From contig CALLMF010000002.1 of NCBI GenBank assembly GCA_938006335.1, positions 62,001-126,000 of the forward strand: a stretch of DNA of 64,000 nt. The letters are read 5' to 3'. This DNA comes from an uncultured Granulosicoccaceae bacterium (GTDB taxonomy: Bacteria > Pseudomonadota > Gammaproteobacteria > Granulosicoccales > Granulosicoccaceae). Shown piece by piece: positions 51,643 to 61,143 of the stretch. The position numbers were made by a program, and so were the translations under genes. How positions within the stretch are numbered: position 1 is the stretch's first letter; every line of letters begins with the position of its first letter. The notes under the pieces are model-generated. The model was not told where the DNA came from. It ran no database searches and worked only from the letters and a program-made list of their open reading frames with translations.

Positions 51643-53894
51643 TGACAGCTCCGGTCATGCGCGATGTTCTGCTCATTGGCGGAGGCCATAGCCATGCATT
51701 GCTGATTCGGCAGTGGGCAATGAATCCCTTGCCGGGTGTCAGGCTGACCTTGGTGTCTGATGGGGTGCTGACACCGTATTCAGGGATGTTGCCTGGGCTT
51801 GTGGCTGGGCACTACACCGCTGATGAAGTGCACATCGATCTGTTTCGACTGTGCATGTTGGCAGGCGTGCGATTTATCAACACCCGCATGACGGCAATCG
51901 ATGTCGATGCAAAGCGAGTCGAGCTTGTGGACCGACCGTCGCTGTGTTTTGACGTGTTGTCGCTGGATACCGGTTCTACTCCCGATTTATCCGTACCAGG
52001 CGCCAGTGAGTACTCGACGCCCGTCAAACCGGTGCATGCCTTTCATGCCCGTTGGCAGATCATTCGACAACGCATTGAAGCTTCAGCATCAGACAAGCGT
52101 TGGGAGGTCGGTGTCGTGGGTTCCGGCGCTGGCGGTTTTGAAATCGCCATGGCGATGCGCCACGCACTACCTGCTGCCAGGGCTCAGGTGCATTGGTTTT
52201 TGCGTGGGGACAAACCCTTGTCGGGTCGCGCTGACAAAGTCAGGCAGCGCGCGCTTGATGAGGCGCTGCAAGCCGGCATTGTTGTACACCAAGATTTTGA
52301 TGTCGAGCGGGTATTGCCCGGTCCTTGCCTGCAGGCACGTGACGATAGGCGGCAGCCACTGGACGAGCTCCTGTGGTGCACGGGCGCTGTTGGGCCTGAC
52401 TGGGTTGTCGGGGCAGGCCTTGCGACTGATCAGCGTGGTTTTGTACTTACCGATGCGTATCTGCGCAGTGTCTCGCACCCGGAGGTGTTTGCCACAGGCG
52501 ACATCGGAACGCAACGCGACACTCCATCACCCAAGGCTGGCGTTTATGCCGTCCGACAAGCGCCGATCCTGTACGAGAACCTGCGGCGCTCGCTGCTGTC
52601 TCAACCGTTGCGCGTGTACCGACCGCAACATGATTTTCTGAGCCTCATGGCCCTGGGGCCGAAGCGGGCTATTGCGAGTCGCGGTCCTTTCATGTCGGTA
52701 GGGCGCTGGGTATGGCGCTGGAAAGACCGCATAGACCGACGATTCATGGATCGCATCCACGATGTTCCGCCGATGGGTAACAGGCCGCTCGGGGCGGTCG
52801 TCCACAAGGCGCTGCTGGATGAGTCCTTCAGTGATGCCGGGCCTCGGTGTAACGGCTGCGGCGCAAAGGTTGCGGCCAAGGTCCTGAACGCAAGTCTTGC
52901 GAATATCACTGCCAACGCCGACACACCCGGCATCCACCTTGGGCTGGACCACCGAGGTGACGCCGCCGCGTTCGATGCCGGTGATCAATGGGTGGTGCAG
53001 TCAGTGGATCAGCTCAGCGCACTGGTCGACGATCCGTGGTTGTTCACACGTATCGCTGTGAGGCATGCACTCGCTGATGTCTTGTCGCAAGGGGCACGCC
53101 CGCACAGCGCACAATTGATGTTGACCTTGCCGAGGGCCGCGCAATCGATTCATCAGCGGGAGCTCGATCTGATCATGGGCGGGGCGTCGTCTGCACTCGC
53201 CGAAGAGGGGCTGGCGTTGGTCGGTGGGCACACATCCGAAGGTGCCGAGCTGCAGGTTGGTCTGGTGGTGAATGGATTGATAGCACCGCATGGGCTACCC
53301 GATGTAACGACCTGTGTTCCGGGTGATCGTTTGCTGCTGACCCGCGGAATCGGCAGCGGTGTGTTGTTTGCGGCCGCCATGCGTGGTCGCGCTGCTGGCG
53401 TCACGCTTGCCGCAGCATTAAGGACGATGAGCGCATCACAGCGCGCCGTGGCCGATGTTCTGTTCGACCATCAGCCACGCGCGGTGACCGACGTGACGGG
53501 CTTCGGACTCGCTGGGCATTTGCAGCAATTGTTGGAAGGCAGCCAATGCCGTGCGCGCATTGATGTGTCTTGCATCCCCATGCTCGATGGGGCGTGGGAG
53601 CACGCGCGTCACGGCATCACCAGTAGTTTGTATGCATCCAACGCTGATGTACTGCAAGCCGTTGATTTGAGCGTTCGGCCCGATAATCTTGCGACCTGGC
53701 GGCATCTCGTTTGCGATCCTCAGACAGCCGGTGGGTTTCTGGCGGTATTGCCCGGTGATCGCGCTGACGATGCACTTGAGGTGATACGTGAACATGCCAG
53801 AGAAGCCGCGATCGTTGGATCGCTATGCGCGCAAGCTGAGCTTGCGGTTCATGTGTTTGAAGAAGCCACGACTGTCAATCGTTCCGAAAAATGA
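51639..53894 (+). CDS. selD: Selenophosphate synthetase (SelD) fused to an N-terminal NADH dehydrogenase-like FAD oxidoreductase
   Basis: N-term DVLLIGGGHSHALLIRQWAMNPLPGVRLTLVSDG...TPYSGMLPGLVAGHY, FATGDIG; C-term RCNGCGAKVAAKVLNASL, VQSVDQLSALVDDPWLFTRIAVRHALADVLSQGARP, DVTGFGLAGHLQQLL. Confidence 0.95.
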
Positions 53895-54523
53895 CCCATT
53901 CAGATGTACTAAGCCTTGATCGCGACGACATCGATGCGCTGGACAAGCGGCATAGAACCGCGCTGATCAACTCATTGAGTGGATTCAAGAGCGCGCATCT
54001 TGTCGGCAGTGCGGACGCGAACGGGCGATCCAATCTGTCGCTGGTGAGTTCGGTATTCCACGTTGGTGCGGCACCGCCGTTGCTCGGTATGCTCATCAGG
54101 CCGCATACCGTACCGCGGCATACCTTGGAGAATCTGCAGGCCTCTGGTCACTACACGCTCAACGGCATCAGCCGTCAGTTGGTGGATCAGGCGCACGCGG
54201 CGTCCGCACGTTTCCCGCGTGAGGTGTCCGAGTTTGCGGCTACCGGTCTGACCGAGTACCGAACGCCCGGACTTTCTGCGCCGTACGTGAAGGAGTCCCC
54301 ACTGCAGATCGGTCTCCAGCTCGTCGAGCAGCACACGCTGGCTGCGAACGGATGTGTACTGGTGGTCGGTGAGATAATCGAGCTGGCGCTGGCTCGCGAT
54401 ACGCGCGCCGAGGATGGGCATATCGACCTCACCGCGCTTGATCTGGTGACGATTGCCGGACTCGATGAGTATCTCGTGACCGATAGTCTGGGCCGCAAGC
54501 CGTACGCCAAGGCACCGAGCTGA
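53891..54523 (+). CDS. Flavin reductase-like (FMN-binding) protein
   Basis: SADANGRSNLSLVSSVFHVGAAPPLLGMLIRPHTVPRHTLENLQASGHYTLNGI; ATGA overlap with selD. Confidence 0.75.
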   Translation: MTHSDVLSLDRDDIDALDKRHRTALINSLSGFKSAHLVGSADANGRSNLSLVSSVFHVGAAPPLLGMLIRPHTVPRHTLENLQASGHYTLNGISRQLVDQAHAASARFPREVSEFAATGLTEYRTPGLSAPYVKESPLQIGLQLVEQHTLAANGCVLVVGEIIELALARDTRAEDGHIDLTALDLVTIAGLDEYLVTDSLGRKPYAKAPS

Positions 54524-54540
54524 ATGTTGTCGTTTCGGGC

Positions 54541-55005
54541 TTACGCGTATGAAACGATCGCTATCAACAGCGACGTGATTGCGCCTGTGCTCAATACCGT
54601 GCGCAGCCGTCCATACCAGCGCGGTAGCGCGTCGTTGCCGGCAGCGACGCGATCGAGAAGGTACTGACCTGCCAATCCAACAATCAGCAAGATCAAGCCT
54701 GCGAGCCCGCCGAGCAGAAGCGCAAGCCACCCCACGATGCTCGGTGTGACGGACCATGCCAGAGGTCCTGGTGTGGCTAGCGCACGGTCGTCGCGTAGCA
54801 CCGCCCCCCAACGAACACCACCGAGAAAACTGAGAATGACTGCGCCATAAGCGAGCAGCGCGAACATCAATCGGTCGCTCCACGCGGGTGATGCGAGCCA
54901 CAGGGACAAGGCGGGCAGGACAAACGGAATGAGGCCTCCCAGCCCGAGATAGAGAGCAACCGGCGGAATGCCGTGACGGGTAGGCCTGTCGAGCTCCGAA
55001 GTCAC
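54541..55005 (-). CDS. DUF3429 family membrane protein
   Basis: LYLGLGGLIPFVLPALSLWLASPAWSDRLMFALLAYGAVILSFLGGVRWGAVLRDD, typical DUF3429. Confidence 0.8.
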   Translation of the reverse strand: MTSELDRPTRHGIPPVALYLGLGGLIPFVLPALSLWLASPAWSDRLMFALLAYGAVILSFLGGVRWGAVLRDDRALATPGPLAWSVTPSIVGWLALLLGGLAGLILLIVGLAGQYLLDRVAAGNDALPRWYGRLRTVLSTGAITSLLIAIVSYA

Positions 55006-55601
55006 AGCTCGTTCTCGATCGCTGCTGTCAACTCTGCCCCCAGGGGCCGAGTGGTTGAGCCAAAGCGTGCCAGTACCTCACCGTCCCGCGATATCAGGTA
55101 CTTGTTGAAGTTCCAGGTGGGCTCGCCGGCTCCGCTCGCCGCCAGTGCTTGAAAAACCGGATGAACGTCCTCTCCACGCACGGAGACCTTCTGGAACATC
55201 GGAAAATCGACGCCGTAGTTCAGCTCGCAGAACTCGGCAACCTCCTGCTCGGTGTCCAGCTCCTGGTTGAAGCCGTCTGACGGAAAACCGAGCACAGCGA
55301 ACCCCTGGTCCGCGTAGCGTTCATGCAGGTCGTTGAGGCCGGTGAACTGCGGCGTGAATCCGCAGTTGCTGGCAGTATTGACCACCAGGAGCACACTCCC
55401 GGCGAACTCGTCGCAGAGCGCGTTCTCTTCGCTGCCCATGAGCGGACGCACCGGGATGGAGAGTACGGCGGCGCAATCCTCACCAGAATGGTGGCCGGCG
55501 CTCGCGGGTGCGTCGTCGGTGGCCTGTGCGGTTGATACCATCATCACGCTGCCCAGCAAAGCGACAAGCACAGGAGTCCTCAGGGGGTCGTATTTACGCA
55601 T
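55002..55601 (-). CDS. Glutathione peroxidase, Cys type
   Basis: Signal-like N-terminus; LLVVNTASNCGFTPQFTGLNDLHERYADQGFAVLGFPSDGFNQELDTEQEVAEFCELNYGVDFPMFQKVSVRG, PTWNFNKYLISRDG. Confidence 0.92.
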   Translation of the reverse strand: MRKYDPLRTPVLVALLGSVMMVSTAQATDDAPASAGHHSGEDCAAVLSIPVRPLMGSEENALCDEFAGSVLLVVNTASNCGFTPQFTGLNDLHERYADQGFAVLGFPSDGFNQELDTEQEVAEFCELNYGVDFPMFQKVSVRGEDVHPVFQALAASGAGEPTWNFNKYLISRDGEVLARFGSTTRPLGAELTAAIENEL

Positions 55602-57270
55602 GGTTGTGATCGATTCTGAAGCAGAAGTATCAGCCTTGCAGCATAGCCGCGACCGGGCAGAAACGGCGCTGCCTGATGACTATTACGTACAAGCCTTCAA
55701 GGTGGTGCTCGATACGGTAATGGCGGGCTCCGCCGACCTGCTGCGCCCGGCCGAGCTCGAGTGGGTAGACCGCTTCGCTGGTCTGTCAGACGGGGCGCGT
55801 CGTCTGTATGTGCGATTGATACAGCGTCGGGCAACGACTTTCCGGCTTGGACGGCTCACGTACGAGGACATTCCCGACATCGCGGGTGCGGCAGCTGAGC
55901 TGGTACGGGCCGATCTTGCCAATGACCAGGCTCCGGACACCATGGAAGCGCTTGTCAGTGCCTTCACGCTCGCCGAACTCGACGCCTTGCTTCCACTTGC
56001 AGGGCCTCGGGCGCGCCGCCGTGCGCAACGTGTTGCCCGGTTGGTCAAGGACCATAAGGCCGAGGATCGCGACGCTCTGGCAACTGCCGATCACTGGCTG
56101 AGCATCCACGGGTATGAGCACTTCGTGGTTTTCCGACTGTGCTTTTTCGGCAATCTGCGTCAGGATCTCTCCGAGTTCGTAACGACAGCACTTGGAAACA
56201 ATCGCTACGTTGAGGTACCGCAGAGTGCAAACAGTCGGTACTTCCAGTCGCGCTCCCAGCTCGATGCACACTTGAGGTACTACGAGTGCGATTTCCTGTT
56301 TGAGCAAGCGCTCCCTCAAGACCTTGATACCTTGCGCCAGCACGTCGATGCGTTACCCCAGCATCGCGAGGGTGATCAACTCCTTGCGCGCCGCCTGGAC
56401 AGGCTAGGTATCGCCATGGCCTGCGCCTTCGAGCGATTGGGTGACGATGCCGAGGCGGAGAAGCTGTATCTGAACTGTCACCATGCGCCAGCGCGTGAAC
56501 GTCGCGTTCGTTTACTGCAACGCAACGATAGACATGATGAGGCGCGCACGTTGTTGACAATGATGCATGAAGCGCCGGCGTGTGAGGCCGAGCGTGACTT
56601 TGCGGCCCGTCATCTCAATCCTCGGCAACGTGAGAGCAAGGCGTTTCGTCCGCGCAGTACCACCCTGGTGCTGCCGGAGACGGACACGCGGGTGGAATCG
56701 GCTGCAGCGCGTTACTTTGCTCGGCGCGGCAGCTGTCACTGGGTCGAGAACCGCTTGTTCTCGACAGTATTGGGCTTGTGGATCTGGGACATCGTTTTCA
56801 TGCCGGTGCGTGGAGCATTTTTCAACCCGTTTCAAAGTGCGCCCGCTGATTTTCGGGAACGAGGTTTTCGACGTGCTCGCGCGGATGCCTTGAAGCAGCG
56901 TTTTGCCGAACTCGATGACGCAACCGCATTCGAGCAACGCGTTCGTTCCACGCTGCGGCAGCAAATAGGCATCAGCAACCCGTTGGTGAGCTGGGGTCTG
57001 GCAGACTCACCGGTTCTGGATAGCGCGTTAGAGCGTATTCCTCGCCTGGCCTTCGGGGCCGTGTTTGATCGCATGCTGGACGATCCTGGCGAGCACACTA
57101 CGGGCTTTCCTGACCTTGTCCACTTTCCCGAAGAGGGAGGTTACGAACTCATTGAGATCAAGGGCCCGGGGGACGCACTGCAGGCCAACCAGCGACGTTG
57201 GTTCCGCTATTTTGATGAGCACGGGCTGCCGGCACGCGTGGTGAAACTGCGTTGGGCGGCCAAGACATGA
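55600..57270 (+). CDS. VRR-NUC domain nuclease, bacterial FAN1-like
   Basis: C-terminal VRR-NUC signature TGFPDLVHFPEEGGYELIEIKGPGDALQANQRRWFRYFDEHGLPARVVKLRW; start LPDDYYVQAFKVVLDTV. ATG 55600 chosen. Confidence 0.9.
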   Translation: MVVIDSEAEVSALQHSRDRAETALPDDYYVQAFKVVLDTVMAGSADLLRPAELEWVDRFAGLSDGARRLYVRLIQRRATTFRLGRLTYEDIPDIAGAAAELVRADLANDQAPDTMEALVSAFTLAELDALLPLAGPRARRRAQRVARLVKDHKAEDRDALATADHWLSIHGYEHFVVFRLCFFGNLRQDLSEFVTTALGNNRYVEVPQSANSRYFQSRSQLDAHLRYYECDFLFEQALPQDLDTLRQHVDALPQHREGDQLLARRLDRLGIAMACAFERLGDDAEAEKLYLNCHHAPARERRVRLLQRNDRHDEARTLLTMMHEAPACEAERDFAARHLNPRQRESKAFRPRSTTLVLPETDTRVESAAARYFARRGSCHWVENRLFSTVLGLWIWDIVFMPVRGAFFNPFQSAPADFRERGFRRARADALKQRFAELDDATAFEQRVRSTLRQQIGISNPLVSWGLADSPVLDSALERIPRLAFGAVFDRMLDDPGEHTTGFPDLVHFPEEGGYELIEIKGPGDALQANQRRWFRYFDEHGLPARVVKLRWAAKT

Positions 57271-59795
57271 GTGATTGCGTGGCAATCGAGCCGACGCTGC
57301 GCCTGGCGGTGCGCGAGCTTGCGGAGTTCTCCTGTCGACAAGGTGATCTGGAACGCGGCCCCGCGGGTCCAACCGCCGAGCAAGGTCGTCTTGCTCACCA
57401 GCGCTTGCAGCGAGCCGAGCCCGATCTGCATGCAGAAGTTGCGTTGAGTCGCACCTGTACCATTCACGGGATCGAGGTCACCCTTGGTGGGCGCATGGAT
57501 CTGGTCGATGAGACCGTTCCTCGTCTGATCGAACTGAAGAGCACGCTGGTGCCACAAGCGCGATTGACGCCCGGGCGGCAGCAGCTGGATCGAGCGCAGC
57601 TCGCCTTGTATGCATGGTTGTGGCGCGGTCGTTCAGATACAGGCATGCCGCTTCTCGAGCTGCGCTACGTGAACTTGCGCAGTGAGCTCATCGAGTCGAT
57701 TCATGTTGACATGACTGCAGATGAGTGTGATGCGCTTGCGGTGCAGGCGCTCAAGCGCCGAGTCATGTTCGAGAAAGCGTTTCGTCATAGACGCAAGGCG
57801 TTCATGAATTCGGCGGCAGCGATGGTTTTCCCGCACGGAGGCATGCGCGCCGGTCAGCGGAGTCTCGCCGTGGCGGCATACCGGAGCCTGCGCGATGGCG
57901 CAGCCCTTGTGACGCAAGCACCGACGGGCAGTGGAAAGTCATTGGGCACATTGTTTCCTGCAGTAAAGGCCCTGGGTGAAGAACGCGTTCAGCGCGTCAT
58001 CTGGCTCACGGCCAAGAGCTCAGGGCGTGATGCCGCTTGTGCGGCATTGTCCAGCCTTGCACGTGATGGATTGGAGGTCGATGCACTGGTAGTGCGCTCC
58101 CGACGTGCCAGTTGTCCGTGTGATCAGATGCGTTACGAGTCCGAGGATGTCGTGTCCGACGGTGCTGGAGACATGCCCTGTGAATGGACCCTCGACTACC
58201 ACGAACGCATGGGCGCCGCACGCCAAGGCCTCATGGAAGAAGGTCCAGGCATCATGACCGGTGAAAGACTGGACGCGCTAGCGCGTGAGCATCGCTTGTG
58301 CCCTCATGCACTGGCGGCAGATCTTGTTGAATGGTTTCCCGTGGTGGTGTGCGATTACAACCATGTCTTCGATCCGATAGCCGCATTACCGCGGCTTGTG
58401 GACACAAACCTCCCCACCGCTGTGCTGATTGACGAGGCGCATAATCTGCCGCGACGCTGCCGTGATATGTACTCGGCTGTATTGTCACGTCAGGAATGCC
58501 GAATGGCGGCGCGCAATCTATCGGGTACGTGGCCTGACCTTTCGCGCGCGTTTGATTCGTTGGCGCGTGCAATGTCCGGACTTGGCAGCGCAGACAAGCT
58601 GCAACCGGCACACCAATCAGCGCACGGCTCCTTCATCCTGGAACAGTTTCCCGAGAAGGTATCAAGAGCATTGAAGCGCGTCGCTGACGCGCTGGCCAAT
58701 CCACCCGAAGTCCTGTCGTCAGAAGCCGTTGCCTCGCAGCGCCTGTCGGTCGCGGGGGCGCTGGGTGCGGTTGCCCTGCGTATCCACAGAATGTTACACA
58801 TCGAAGGAGCATGGATGCCATCGCATCGTTGCCTCGTTCACGTTGTGCAAAGCGCGCGAGTACGTGAAGTAGAGCTGCGAATCGTATGCCTGGATGCGGC
58901 TGACATGCTCGGCAAGAGACTCTCGTCGTTTCATGCCTCGGTATTGATGTCAGCGACCATGACACCCTTGACTCATTTTCGAACGGCTTTCGGGCTTCCG
59001 GACACGACGCCGTGTCTCAGTGTGGATTCCCCGTTTGATGCGTCGCAGTGGCACTGCCAGTTGATTGATTGGGTACGTGTGACCTATAGTGAGCGCGAGG
59101 CAAGTCTGCCAAAGCTCGTAGATCTGGTGGAGCGTGTTCGAGCCGGAGCGCAAGGGCACTATCTCGTTTTTCTACCGTCCTTTGCCTATCTTGATGCGCT
59201 TTTCGACGCGTTCCGCACCGCATTACCGGATGTTGATGCGTGGCGTCAGCCTCGATCCGTTGACCCGGCGACCTTGGCGCGTTTGCTGACGCCTCTCGAG
59301 CAACGTGGTCACTCGGTGGGATTCGTGATCACGGGAGGATCGTTTGGTGAAGGCGTGGACTACTGTGGTGACCATGTCGTCGGCGCAATCGTGATTGGAA
59401 CTGGTCTGGCACCACGAAGCATGGAGTCTGACCTTGCCATCGCCTACCACGACGCTCGAGGCAGTAATGGATTCGATATCATCAATCGTTATCCCGGATT
59501 TGTTCGCGTCCTTCAAAGTGCTGGACGCGTCGTACGCAAGGAACGTGATCGAGGCGTGGTCGTCTTCGTGGATCCGCGCTTCGGCGAGGCGTTCTATCGA
59601 AAGCTGATGCCAGAGCACTGGGCCTTTAGTAGACCACCGAATCTGAGTGCGGTCAGCATCCAGCTTGAGAAGTTCTGGAATGCGCGGCAGCAGAGCGACA
59701 ACCCGGTCCTTCTGGACGACGCCCGCGATGCCAGGACGCACAAACAAAAACGCCTGCCACGACATACGGGGCAGGCGCTGGATACGTATGGTTAG
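57267..59795 (+). CDS. XPD/DinG-type superfamily 2 DNA helicase with N-terminal PD-(D/E)XK nuclease-like domain
   Basis: N-term EVAL...GGRMDLVDETVPRLIELKST...QLALYAWL; APTGSGKSLGTLFPA, Cys-rich segment CPCDQ...CEWTLDYHER...CPHALAADL, VLIDEAHNLPRRC, GSFGEGVDY, QSAGRVVR. ATGA overlap with the VRR-NUC gene. Confidence 0.9.
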   Translation: MSDCVAIEPTLRLAVRELAEFSCRQGDLERGPAGPTAEQGRLAHQRLQRAEPDLHAEVALSRTCTIHGIEVTLGGRMDLVDETVPRLIELKSTLVPQARLTPGRQQLDRAQLALYAWLWRGRSDTGMPLLELRYVNLRSELIESIHVDMTADECDALAVQALKRRVMFEKAFRHRRKAFMNSAAAMVFPHGGMRAGQRSLAVAAYRSLRDGAALVTQAPTGSGKSLGTLFPAVKALGEERVQRVIWLTAKSSGRDAACAALSSLARDGLEVDALVVRSRRASCPCDQMRYESEDVVSDGAGDMPCEWTLDYHERMGAARQGLMEEGPGIMTGERLDALAREHRLCPHALAADLVEWFPVVVCDYNHVFDPIAALPRLVDTNLPTAVLIDEAHNLPRRCRDMYSAVLSRQECRMAARNLSGTWPDLSRAFDSLARAMSGLGSADKLQPAHQSAHGSFILEQFPEKVSRALKRVADALANPPEVLSSEAVASQRLSVAGALGAVALRIHRMLHIEGAWMPSHRCLVHVVQSARVREVELRIVCLDAADMLGKRLSSFHASVLMSATMTPLTHFRTAFGLPDTTPCLSVDSPFDASQWHCQLIDWVRVTYSEREASLPKLVDLVERVRAGAQGHYLVFLPSFAYLDALFDAFRTALPDVDAWRQPRSVDPATLARLLTPLEQRGHSVGFVITGGSFGEGVDYCGDHVVGAIVIGTGLAPRSMESDLAIAYHDARGSNGFDIINRYPGFVRVLQSAGRVVRKERDRGVVVFVDPRFGEAFYRKLMPEHWAFSRPPNLSAVSIQLEKFWNARQQSDNPVLLDDARDARTHKQKRLPRHTGQALDTYG

Positions 59796-59815
59796 CACCT
59801 CCGTCGGGAGGTGCT
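59794..59815. terminator. Perfect hairpin between convergent genes
   Basis: agcacctcc-gtcg-ggaggtgct, 9-bp perfect stem overlapping the helicase stop; no clear T-tract on either side. Confidence 0.5.
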
Positions 59816-59829
59816 GATAAAGCAGATAC

Positions 59830-60378
59830 TCAGCTCTTTCGCGTACGCGCAGGAGCCTTACGCAGCGCAGCAGTCTTGCGAACGGGCTTCTTTGCCGCAG
59901 TGCGCTTGACCGGAGCCTTCTTTGCCGCGGTCTTGCGAACGGGCTTCTTTGCCGCAGTACGCTTGACCGGAGCCTTCTTTGCCGCGGTCTTGCGAACGGG
60001 CTTCTTGGCTGCAGTGCGCTTGACCGGAGCCTTCTTTGCCGCGGTCTTGCGAACGGGCTTCTTGGCTGCAGTGCGCTTGACCGGAGCCTTTTTTGCCGCG
60101 GTCTTGCGAACGGGCTTCTTGGTTGCAGTGCGCCTTGCCGGAGCTTTCTTTGCCGCGGTCTTGCGAACGGGCTTCTTGGTTGCAGTGCGCTTTGCCGGAG
60201 CTTTCTTGGCAGTGGCCTTCTTGGTCGCTGCGCGCTTGGCTGGTGCCTTGGTGGCCGAGGTACTAGAGCGGCTGGCCTTTCGCTTAGCGACGGCCTTTCC
60301 AGCGCTCGACTTTTTTGGTGCAGTACGAGTCGTCGCTGACTTTTTTGTAGCGGATTTCGACGGGGTCTTGGATTTCAT
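59830..60378 (-). CDS. AlgP / histone H1-like Lys-Ala-Pro-rich DNA-binding protein
   Basis: MKSKTPSKSATKKSATT... with tandem KKPVRKTAAKKAPVKRTAA repeats; start at internal ATG 60378. Confidence 0.8.
   Translation of the reverse strand: MKSKTPSKSATKKSATTRTAPKKSSAGKAVAKRKASRSSTSATKAPAKRAATKKATAKKAPAKRTATKKPVRKTAAKKAPARRTATKKPVRKTAAKKAPVKRTAAKKPVRKTAAKKAPVKRTAAKKPVRKTAAKKAPVKRTAAKKPVRKTAAKKAPVKRTAAKKPVRKTAALRKAPARTRKS
59884..60225. repeat. 57-bp tandem repeat array (about 6 copies), coding for 19-aa KKPVRKTAAKKAPVKRTAA units
   Basis: gggcttctt... phase recurs at 59884, 59941, 59998, 60055, 60112, 60169, exactly 57 bp apart. Confidence 0.95.
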
Positions 60379-60769
60379 TACCGGGTTCCGGAATAGGTTC
60401 AAGTAAGTGGCGAACAAGCTTCTAGCGTCCAATTTTTAGAAAACTGAACAATTTTGTTGGCTTACCTCGAAAAAACCTGTCCCAAAATTGAAGTACCAAA
60501 CTGTCAGGCTCTCGGCTCCCGGTCATCGGAGGAAAAACAACAGCCATTGACGTCATGTCGCCATTGAAAAAAGCGCAGATGACGATTTTTTTCGTCGAGA
60601 ACGCGTCCGGAAAATTTTCAGTAGTTCGAAATTCGGAAGATTTACGGAGTAATTGGCGCTCGCACGGATCAACAGTGGTAGCCTCTCTGGGCCGCACACA
60701 ACGACGGCATAGCATGGACGCGATGCAGTTCTACCACTGTGTTGGTACAAACAGAGAAGGAGTGTTGGG

Positions 60770-60985
60770 ATGTTAATCCTGAGCAGAAGAACTGACGAAT
60801 CCATCGTCATTGGTGACGAAGTCACCATCACTATCTTGAGTGTGAAAGGCAAGCAGGTTCGCATCGGTATCAGCGCACCACCCGATGTCAGTGTCCATCG
60901 AGAAGAGATATATCAGAGGATCCAGGACGGAGACGATAGCGTCTCCGAGTCAGTCCCTGATTCCACAAACGAGCCTTCAAGCTGA
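60770..60985 (+). CDS. csrA: Carbon storage regulator CsrA/RsmA
   Basis: [52 protein letters not shown]; upstream AGAAGGAG Shine-Dalgarno. Confidence 0.97.
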   Translation: MLILSRRTDESIVIGDEVTITILSVKGKQVRIGISAPPDVSVHREEIYQRIQDGDDSVSESVPDSTNEPSS

Positions 60986-61088
60986 CACGGTGTGTGCCGT
61001 ATCCGGATTCGCCCCAGCATGATCATTGAGCGATCAGCTTCACCGCTTTTCTCTGTCGTATCCGGTCGCTGTAAGTTTCATCGAGAAA

Positions 61089-61127
61089 AGGCCTCTTCGT
61101 CGCTAGCAGACGCGACGAAAGAGGCCT
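61089..61127 (-). terminator. Intrinsic terminator of the insulinase gene
   Basis: aggcctcttcgtcgc ... gcgacgaaagaggcct: about 15-bp stem with one bulged base, 8-nt loop; on the minus strand the 3' arm is followed by TTTTC. Confidence 0.75.
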
Positions 61128-61143
61128 GAAGGAGAGCCGGAAT

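Noticed and set aside
59884-60225. Repeat array considered as a CRISPR
   Set aside because: Units are contiguous 57-bp coding repeats with no unique spacers.
59876-60406. Long plus-strand ORF antisense to the H1-like gene (MRTGFFAAVRLTGAFFAAV...)
   Set aside because: Pure by-product of the repeat array on the minus strand; hydrophobic repeats mirror the Lys/Ala codons; no independent start signals or family match.
60555-60776. 73-aa plus-strand ORF upstream of csrA
   Set aside because: Overlaps the csrA start region, no family resemblance, likely untranslated leader.
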